Source: Scandinavium hiltneri (lineage in GTDB: Bacteria; Pseudomonadota; Gammaproteobacteria; Enterobacterales; Enterobacteriaceae). Taken from it: a stretch of 64,000 bases of DNA. This document shows positions 7,827 to 15,400 of the stretch, piece by piece. Position numbers and translations under genes: made by a program. A model generated the notes under the pieces. That model was not told where the DNA came from. It searched no databases and saw nothing but the letters and a program-made list of their open reading frames with translations. How positions within the stretch are numbered: the first letter of the stretch is position 1; each line of letters opens with the position of its first letter. The DNA is taken from positions 1-64,000 of the forward strand of contig NZ_JALIGE010000072.1 of assembly GCF_024764835.1 (NCBI RefSeq), written 5' to 3'.

Positions 7827-10030
7827 TATTTAACCACCACATCATGCCCACCACTTTTATCAATGCTATCTTGAATGGGGTTTTGCCCCATATCAATTTC
7901 CCCAATATGCTTACCATTCTTTTTACTTAACTGTTCAAACCGACCATGTTGAGTATCCACTGAATAATAATATCTATCATCCTGATAAATCGTGCGTCCT
8001 CGATTTTTATTTTCTATATTTTTAGCACGCGCCCAGCCATTTTTATTAGCTACACTTTCAGCCATGTTTCTAACAACCGGTACTCGTTCATTTGCAGGGA
8101 GTTTGACCAGACTCTGTTCAAAATTATCAACAGTTTGCCCATTGGGTAAGAGACAACACGCCAGCCCCAGCGGATCAACCCAACTCAGCGGGTTATGCAC
8201 ATACCCGTACGGATTTACCCCGCCCAACAGCCCTATCGGGTCCGGCGTCAGGTACTGCCCCGTCTCCGTGTCATAATAACGGTGCCGATTGTAATGTAAA
8301 CCCGATTCTTCATCTGCGTACTGCCCCGCAAAACGCAGGTTACAGCTCAGCTTATCCGCATCATTCGCCGCCACCGCCCACTGACTGCCCCTGCCCCAGA
8401 GGCTCAGCCGCCCTGCCCACGCCCTTTTCCCCTGCTCTGTCAGCAGCTCCCGTGGCGTTCCCATGTGGTCACTCACCACATAATGCAGCTTGCCCTTTTC
8501 CTGTCGTGCGACCGGCGTCAGTCCTCCCGGCGCATACAGCCAGTGGATGCTCTCCTCATATGCCGCGCGGCCATCCGCGTATAACGGCGTCTCCGCTATC
8601 AGCTGGTCACCGCTCCACTGGTATTCGCACCCCACCGGCCTTGTCCCGGCGGTGATGTCTGACCGCTTTTCCTTGCGGATGCGCCGCCCGAACGGGTCAT
8701 ACGCATAACGCCACCGCTCACCGCCCGGGGTGATAAACTCGCTCAGCTGGCTGTGCGCATTCCACCGGTAACGCCACCGCTGTGGCCGCCAGCCATCCCG
8801 GCACAACCGCTTCTCTGTCAGTCGGCCGGCGGCGTCGTACCGGTATTCACAGTCGCCACGGCTCACCACCCGCCCGGCCTGCTGTTGCTGGCTGATGCGT
8901 TGTTCCGCCGCCAGTACCGCCCGGATATTCAGGTCCGCGTCGTACTCAAACCGCTCCTCCGCTGACCCCGCCCCGTCCGGCATCACCCGGGTTATCTGGT
9001 CGTTCTGGTCGCAACTGTACTGCGCGTTACCCCACAGGCCATCCTCAATGCGCCGTACATTATACGCCCCGTCATGCGCCCAGCGCCGGTTTACCACGCT
9101 GCCGGTCATCTCACTTCCGTCCCCGCCCAGCAGATGCCTGAACTGCACCGAGTCTCGTCCGGCCGCCTGCACCTGCAGCATCCCCGTCGGGGTATAACCC
9201 TGCGCCTGAATAAAACCCGCCCGGCTCTGGCGCAGATGTTCCCGGCCCGCCGCGTCGTAGCTCAGCGACAGCGGGCTGAAATCCCCTACCTGCAGGGCGC
9301 TTATCCGTCCCCCCGTATCGTATTCGTAACCCGACGTCAGCCCGCCGTAGGTCCGCGACAGGGCACGCGGTGTCCGGTCATCCCACTGATGCGTGACCAC
9401 CTGCCCGTTGAGCCGTTCGCACACCTGACGCCCGGCCGCGTCATACTCAAACTCCACCAGAGCGTCATCGTTCTGCGCCCGTATCATCCGCCCCTGCCGG
9501 TCATACCCGTACTGCGTGACGGCAAGCAGCGTGGACTGCGTATCGCCGCCCTGCCACACCTCCTGACGTATCAGTTCATCCCGCAGGGAATAGTGCCAGC
9601 GGACAATCCGGTCGTCCGCATGCCGCGCCCCCGTGCGCCGCCCCGCGGCGTCGTACTCATACTGCACGCTGCGCCCGGTAAAATCCGTTTCACGGACAAG
9701 CTGCCCGGCCGCATCCCGCTCAAGCTTATAGATTTCACCGCCCGCGCTGGTCACCTGCTTCAGCCGCGTCAGCGAATCATACTCAAAGCGCAGCGTCTTC
9801 CCGTCCGGGCGGGTCAGCCCCATCAGCAGATCAAACTCCCCGTACACATAACGGGTGGTTTTGCCCTCGCCGTCCGTGAAACTCGCCCGGCGTTTTTCAC
9901 TATCGTAGCCAAGTCGCTGCGTTACGCCGTCCGGCAGATTAACCTGCGTCAGGCTGCCCTCTACGCAGGCATGCGCTTCAGAATGGGTATACCGGGTGAG
10001 ATGCCCCAGCGGGTCAGTGGCGCTCAGCAC
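7826..10030 (-). CDS. orphan Rhs fragment with colicin E3-like rRNase tip, module C
   Basis: The largest displaced rhs piece: 734 residues from the first Met, with core homology to 10077. It starts inside the YD-repeat shell, so secretion signals and shell N-terminus are missing. After PLGL the roughly 110-residue tip ends with RTIYQDDRYYYSVDTQHGRF and GKHIGEIDMG. This matches the layout of the colicin E3 catalytic domain, which cuts 16S rRNA: the colicin residues Asp-x-x-His-x-x-x-Glu are kept as D692, H695 and E699. The frame is intact, so the toxin is probably active if joined to a complete Rhs. Module C differs from E and the main gene at several core positions (QVVTHQWDD versus QTVTHQWED). 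Confidence 0.85.
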   Translation of the reverse strand: MLSATDPLGHLTRYTHSEAHACVEGSLTQVNLPDGVTQRLGYDSEKRRASFTDGEGKTTRYVYGEFDLLMGLTRPDGKTLRFEYDSLTRLKQVTSAGGEIYKLERDAAGQLVRETDFTGRSVQYEYDAAGRRTGARHADDRIVRWHYSLRDELIRQEVWQGGDTQSTLLAVTQYGYDRQGRMIRAQNDDALVEFEYDAAGRQVCERLNGQVVTHQWDDRTPRALSRTYGGLTSGYEYDTGGRISALQVGDFSPLSLSYDAAGREHLRQSRAGFIQAQGYTPTGMLQVQAAGRDSVQFRHLLGGDGSEMTGSVVNRRWAHDGAYNVRRIEDGLWGNAQYSCDQNDQITRVMPDGAGSAEERFEYDADLNIRAVLAAEQRISQQQQAGRVVSRGDCEYRYDAAGRLTEKRLCRDGWRPQRWRYRWNAHSQLSEFITPGGERWRYAYDPFGRRIRKEKRSDITAGTRPVGCEYQWSGDQLIAETPLYADGRAAYEESIHWLYAPGGLTPVARQEKGKLHYVVSDHMGTPRELLTEQGKRAWAGRLSLWGRGSQWAVAANDADKLSCNLRFAGQYADEESGLHYNRHRYYDTETGQYLTPDPIGLLGGVNPYGYVHNPLSWVDPLGLACCLLPNGQTVDNFEQSLVKLPANERVPVVRNMAESVANKNGWARAKNIENKNRGRTIYQDDRYYYSVDTQHGRFEQLSKKNGKHIGEIDMGQNPIQDSIDKSGGHDVVVK

Positions 10031-10154
10031 CCGCCCGAACAGGTCCTGTTCAAGCCGGGTGCCGGCCTTGTCGGGGGTTGGAGTCGAATTCGCGTTCAGT
10101 CCAGCTAGAAACGCTCACAAATAAAAATCACTTCAACTTTTCATATATTTCTTT

Positions 10155-10373
10155 CTATGTGATTTTTAGCAAATCCGAAAATTTCGCATCAATATCTTTA
10201 ACATTTATTGGTTCAAACCAGTAGATTATTTTAATTGAAGCATCTGTTGAGATATCACTGTATTCAATAACATCGACAAGTTCTAATCCCAACCTATCAT
10301 TATCAATGCCTTTTAATTCCCACGCCAATTCAATTTCATTATCATAAATATCATTTTTCACAATCAACGCCAT
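10155..10373 (-). CDS. putative immunity protein, module B
   Basis: A 72-residue protein (MALIVKNDIYDNEIELAWEL ... FSDLLKIT), acidic and probably alpha/beta. I chose the ATG at 10373 because it lies 20 bases inside the end of the upstream toxin frame (toxin stop 10351-10353), the normal overlap in this array; a longer frame to 10475 is only the toxin region read in another frame. No family recognised. It sits just upstream of the module C core boundary at 10077. Confidence 0.55.
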   Translation of the reverse strand: MALIVKNDIYDNEIELAWELKGIDNDRLGLELVDVIEYSDISTDASIKIIYWFEPINVKDIDAKFSDLLKIT

Positions 10374-10770
10374 TAAATGTAATAATATTATCGGCATTTT
10401 GCGGCACCATATCTTCTTTACCACCCACGCCTTCACCAGCCCGCGGAGCCGGGCGAGTAACAGTACTTGTACCAAGCTTAATTTTCGCCTTCACAAGAAA
10501 ATCACTACGATCAACATTATTCTATGGGATACTACATCTATTTTCATAGCCTGGTTTATTCGGATCTTTTAAAGCCCAAAGTTGTGCACTTGTTGTTTCA
10601 CTTTTACCTATAGAACCTATTCCATAAAGAGTAGAACCACTCTCAATATTTGCTTTGACAGCCAAAACCTCAGCAACCTCTGACTGAAACGCAAAGAGCG
10701 CCGCTAAAGCGGTGCTCAAGGGGGATAAAGTTAAGATAATCGAAAAGGTTGGAAGATATGAGAATATTTT
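10351..10770 (-). pseudogene. core-less toxin tip remnant (module B) with internal stop
   Basis: One frame runs from about 10770: STALAALFAFQSEVAEVLAV, STLYGIGSIGKSETTSAQLW, DPNKPGYENRCSIP, then TAG, then in the same frame NNVDRSDFLVKAKIKLGTS, TRPAPRAGEGVGGKEDMVPQ and NADNIITFNGVDCEK to the stop at 10351. The single nonsense codon cuts the protein in the middle. GIGSIGKSETTSAQLWAL and the RPAPRAGEGVGG ending are typical of secreted toxin C-termini, but the activity is not known to me. No Rhs core is attached; it begins right behind the pentapeptide-repeat gene. Confidence 0.55.
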
Positions 10771-10777
10771 CGATCCT

Positions 10778-11260
10778 TTAAATTAATATAAGCCCTCGAT
10801 TGTCGGGGGAAAAACCAACAGGCCAAATAGTTTTTTCGTTAAAGAGCGCCTCATCAAAACTTGCATTATCAAATCGTTGCATACCAAGAAAATTGGCCCC
10901 CCTTAAATCCGCACCATTAAATTCAACACCAAATACATCGGCTTGGGAAAAGTTTGCATTTCTCAAATCTGCTTTAAAAAAACAAGCACCTGATAACCTT
11001 GCGGAAGAAAAATCAGATTTTGTCAACACTGAATACTTCAAATAGGCATTCATTAATAATGCTTCAATAAAAACAGCCTCGTGTAAAAAGCATCGGGAAA
11101 GTTCCGCACTTCGTAGATTAGCTTTTACAAAGCTAGCCTTATATAAGGAAAACCCATCAAAAATGGCCGCATGCAATTGATTGCCATCAAAATTCGCTCT
11201 ATCCAAGCTATCAAGATTAAACTCTTGTGTATCGTTGGTCTTAAATTTAATGGTTATCAT
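10778..11260 (-). CDS. pentapeptide-repeat protein, putative immunity (module A)
   Basis: 160 residues with clear pentapeptide repeats A(D/N)LXX: ANFDGN, ASFVKANLRSAELS, ADLRNANFSQADVFG, GADLRGANFLG. Such proteins fold as a right-handed quadrilateral beta-helix; some (Qnr, McbG) protect DNA gyrase as DNA mimics. Here it follows the ParB-like Rhs tip with a TAATG overlap, which makes it the likely immunity protein. Whether it binds the toxin or shields the target cannot be told. The sequence is AT-rich compared with the Rhs core. Confidence 0.75.
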   Translation of the reverse strand: MITIKFKTNDTQEFNLDSLDRANFDGNQLHAAIFDGFSLYKASFVKANLRSAELSRCFLHEAVFIEALLMNAYLKYSVLTKSDFSSARLSGACFFKADLRNANFSQADVFGVEFNGADLRGANFLGMQRFDNASFDEALFNEKTIWPVGFSPDNRGLILI

Positions 11261-12028
11261 TAATAATTCCCCCAGTCAAAATCATCCACTGTAGTAGATG
11301 ACATCGGTTTTATATTTGGTACCTGGCTTGGTGATAAAGTGCCTGGGGATGTTTCTGGCATCTTCCCTGCAACTTTACCTGCTACATATCGATGATTTCC
11401 CTCAACAACAACATTACCATCAACTTTAATTGGAGGAGCGACATCACCTTTGAGTAATCGATCTACGTAACGTTGAATGGCCGGTAGAGAAACGTCACCT
11501 TGCAGCGTTTGCATTGTGTCGTCTTTTAAAACATCTCGAATCATATTAGATGTTACATCAGCACCAGTTTTAGGCGGACAAACGCAAACCAGCCCCAGCG
11601 GATCAACCCAACTCAACGGGTTATGCACATACCCGTACGGATTCACTCCTCCCGTCAGCCCTATCGGATCCGGCGTCAGGTACTGCCCCGTCTCCGTATC
11701 ATAGTAACGGTGCCGATTGTAATGTAAACCCGATTCTTCATCTGCGTACTGCCCCGCAAAACGCAGGTTACAGCTCAGCTTATCCGCATCATTCGCCGCC
11801 ACCGCCCACTGACTGCCCTTGCCCCAGAGGCTCAGCCGGCCTGCCCACGCCCTTTTCCCCTGCTCCGTCAGCAGCTCACGCGGCGTCCCCATGTGGTCAC
11901 TCACCACATAATGCAGCTTGCCCTTTTCCTGTCGTGCGACCGGCGTCAGCGCTCCCGGCGCATACAGCCAGTGGATGCTCTACTCATGTGCCGGGCGGCC
12001 ATCCGCGTACACCGGCGTATCCGCTATC
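11260..12028 (-). pseudogene. orphan Rhs fragment with ParB-like toxin tip (module A)
   Basis: Core homology runs from 12028, beginning IADTPVYADG, but an amber codon at 11982-11980 replaces a Glu codon before SIHWLYAPG, so only the last 215 residues are open (first Met at 11907). The core ends PDPIGLTGGVNPYGYVHN and WVDPLGL. The tip (about 100 residues) contains LPAIQRYVDRLLKGDVAPPI and VDGNVVVEGNHRYVAGKVAG, the pattern of ParB/sulfiredoxin-type nuclease or NTPase domains (GNHRY), used by several polymorphic toxins. The sequence 12029-12184 upstream is unrelated to Rhs and has no clear gene. Confidence 0.7.
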
Positions 12029-12184
12029 CCTGAAACATCAGTAAGAATATCTGCACCAGCAACTGCGGGATATCAACCCGGCAAACAAAAATGCTAAATC
12101 AACGTTGTATAAAATGGCAGGTTAAATAACAAAGCAGGAAAGAACGTAATCGGTCATTCCTGTCCAATCATCATATAACGAAGC

Positions 12185-12448
12185 TTAATTAAGTAGATCA
12201 TTGAAAGTATGAAATAGATACAACAACTCTTTCAGGTCATTGAATTCATTTCTTTTATTTATAAGATAATCCCCGGTATCCACTTTAATTATTTCTGACA
12301 TACAGCTTTTATCATCCCAAACAGTAAATCTGGCAATATATTTATCAGTGTCAACATCGATAACCACACTATCGGATAGTTCATTGTGATTAACAATGCA
12401 CCTGTAATTGGTGTTTACCAATACCCAATCATTGAAACTCAGCAGCAT
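12185..12448 (-). CDS. putative immunity protein of the full-length Rhs
   Basis: An 87-residue acidic protein (MLLSFNDWVLVNTNYRCIVN ... LLYLFHTFNDLLN) starting at ATG 12448 and overlapping the end of rhs by 10 bases. In this overlap the toxin ends Lys-Cys-Cys-stop while immunity begins Met-Leu-Leu, exactly as at the TNT tip 8 kb away. No family recognised. It would neutralise the rhs tip in the cytoplasm of the producer and its sisters. Confidence 0.7.
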   Translation of the reverse strand: MLLSFNDWVLVNTNYRCIVNHNELSDSVVIDVDTDKYIARFTVWDDKSCMSEIIKVDTGDYLINKRNEFNDLKELLYLFHTFNDLLN

Positions 12449-15400
12449 TTTATTATTACCCCATCAATTTTATTGCCTAATACCTTAATGTTTTGCGCTG
12501 TTGGCATTTCAGGAACTGGCAAACCTTTACGCTTAGCAAGACGTCCTTCAATAGAATCAGGCCCGACAATTTTTGCCCATCCTTCATTTGTAGGAACTAA
12601 TGATGATTCGGGAACATCGAATTCGACATACATTGCTCCATTTTTGGCTTGTTTTCCAAATGCATTAATATCCGCGGGAGAAGCAACATGGGTGGTTCCT
12701 GTAGAACTTTGCATAACCCGCCCAGTTTCAGTCATTTGTTTGTATTCTTCTGGTCCCATCCATCGACCAACAGTGACACTTTTAAGCCCCAGCGGATCAA
12801 CCCACCCCAACGGGTTATGTACATACCCGTACGGATTTACCCCTCCCGCCAGCCCTGTCGGGTCCGGCGTCAGGTACTGCCCCGTCTCCGTGTCATAATA
12901 ACGGTGCCGATTGTAATGTAAACCCGATTCTTCATCTGCGTACTGCCCCGCAAAACGCAGGTTACAGCTCAGCTTATCCGCATCATTCGCCGCCACCGCC
13001 CACTGACTGCCCCTGCCCCAGAGGCTCAGCCGCCCTGCCCACGCCCTTTTCCCCTGCTCTGTCAGCAGCTCCCGTGGCGTTCCCATGTGGTCACTCACCA
13101 CATAATGCAGCTTGCCCTTTTCCTGTCGTGCGACCGGCGTCAGTCCTCCCGGCGCATACAGCCAGTGGATGCTCTCCTCATATGCCGCGCGGCCATCCGC
13201 GTATAACGGCGTCTCCGCTATCAGCTGGTCACCGCTCCACTGGTATTCGCACCCCACCGGCCTTGTCCCGGCGGTGATGTCTGACCGCTTTTCCTTGCGG
13301 ATGCGCCGCCCGAACGGGTCATACGCATAACACCACCGCTCACCGCCCGGGGTGATAAACTCGCTCAGCTGGCTGTGCGCATTCCACCGGTAACGCCACC
13401 GCTGTGGCCGCCAGCCATCCCGGCACAACCGCTTCTCTGTCAGTCGGCCGGCGGCGTCGTACCGGTATTCACAGTCGCCACGGCTCACCACCCGCCCGGC
13501 CTGCTGTTGCTGGCTGATGCGTTGTTCCGCCGCCAGTACCGCCCGGATATTCAGGTCCGCGTCGTACTCATACCGCTCTCCCGCTGACCCCGCCCCGTCC
13601 GGCATCACCCGGGTTATCTGGTCGTTCTGGTCGCAACTGAACTGCGCGTTACCCCACAGGCCATCCTCAATGCGCCGTACGTTATACGCCCCGTCATACG
13701 CCCAGCGCCGGTTCACCACGCTGCCGGTCATCTCACTTCCGTCCCCGCCCAGCAGATGCCTGAACTGCACCGAGTCTCGTCCGGCCGCCTGCACCTGCAG
13801 CATCCCCGTCGGGGTATAACCCTGCGCCTGAATAAAACCCGCCCGGCTCTGGCGCAGATGTTCCCGGCCCGCCGCATCGTAGCTCAGCGACAGCGGGCTG
13901 AAATCCCCCACCTGCAGGGCGCTTATCCGTCCCCCCGTATCGTATTCGTAACCTGACGTCAGCCCGCCGTAGGTCCGCGACAGGGCACGCTGTGTCCGGT
14001 CCTCCCACTGATGCGTGACCGTCTGCCCGTTGAGTCGTTCGCACACCTGACGCCCGGCCGCGTCATACTCAAACTCCACCAGTGCGTCATCGTTCTGCGC
14101 CCGTATCATCCGCCCCTGCCGGTCATACCCGTACTGCGTGACGGCAAGCAGCGTGGACTGCGTATCGCCGCCCTGCCACACCTCCTGGCGTATCAGTTCA
14201 TCCCGCAGGGAGTAGTGCCAGCGGACAATCCGGCCATCCGGGTGCCGGGCCCCCGTGCGCCGCCCCGCGGCGTCGTACTCATACTGCACGCTGCGCCCGG
14301 TAAAATCCGTTTCACGGACAAGCTGCCCGGCCGCATCCCGCTCAAGCTTATAGATTTCACCGCCCGCGCTGGTCACCTGCATCAGCCGCGTCAGCGAATC
14401 ATACTCAAAGCGCAGCGTCTTCCCGTCCGGACGCGTCAGCCCCAGCAGCAGGTCAAACTCCCCGTACACATAACGGGTGGTTTTGCCCTCGCCGTCCGTG
14501 AAACTCGCCCGGCGTTTTTCACTATCGTAGCCAAGTCGCTGCGTTACGCCGTCCGGCAGATTAACCTGCGTCAGGCTGCCCTCTACGCCAGCATGCGCCT
14601 CGGAATGGGTATACCGGGTGAGATGCCCCAGCGGGTCAGTGGCGCTCAGGACCCTCCCGAACAAGTCCTGTTCAAGCCGGGTAACGGCCTTGTCGGGGGC
14701 GGTCAGGGTGGTCAGCTGATGCCGGGCATTGTAGCCATAATGCCACGCGGCACCGTCGGGCTGATACTCACTCAGGCACTGACCCTGCGCGTTATAGTCC
14801 CTGACGGTCACCAGCCCCTGCGGGTCGGTCCGGCTGACCTGTCGCCCCTGGTCATTCCACGTAAACTGCCAGCATTGTCCGTCGGGCTGCGTGACCTTCA
14901 CCACCTGACCGGCGTCGTTGTAGTCATAACGCACCGTGTCACCCGCGGCGTTACTGACCTGTATCACCTGTCCATAAGCGTTGTAGCGGTAGTCGGTGTT
15001 GCGCCCCAGTGCGTCGGTCTCACGCACTTTATTGCCATGGTCCCACAGCGTCTGCGTGACACGGCCCAGCGGATCAGTGACCCGGGTTACCCGCCCTGCC
15101 GGATTGTATTCGTACACCGAACGACCGCCTTCGCCGTCGAGATACGTGGTTCGCCGGTTACGTTCGTCATAAATAAAACGGTCACAGAAATAGCCGCCTT
15201 CACCGCGCACGGCTGTCACCCGGCCTTTGGCGTCATAGCGGTAGCGCACATCGCTTTTGTCGGTATCGTGCCAGCGTAGCATGTATCCCTGCGCATCGTA
15301 TTCATGCCACAGATGGGTAAACTGGAACGTGCGGCACTCTGCCAGCCGGCCACTGTCATCGTAATGGCTCTCTGCCAGCCACTGCTGTTGCGCGCCCTCG

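Noticed and set aside
9074..10108. Long open frame of 344 codons on the plus strand opposite module C
   Set aside because: Proline- and arginine-rich product that recurs opposite every Rhs core copy; a by-product of the GC-rich codon use of the YD repeats.
2059..12448. CRISPR array
   Set aside because: The repeated blocks are long Rhs core segments and short coding modules, not short repeats with uniform spacers.
14011..15279. Open frame of 422 codons on the plus strand opposite the main rhs
   Set aside because: Same antisense artefact of the Rhs core, with no domain and no start signal.
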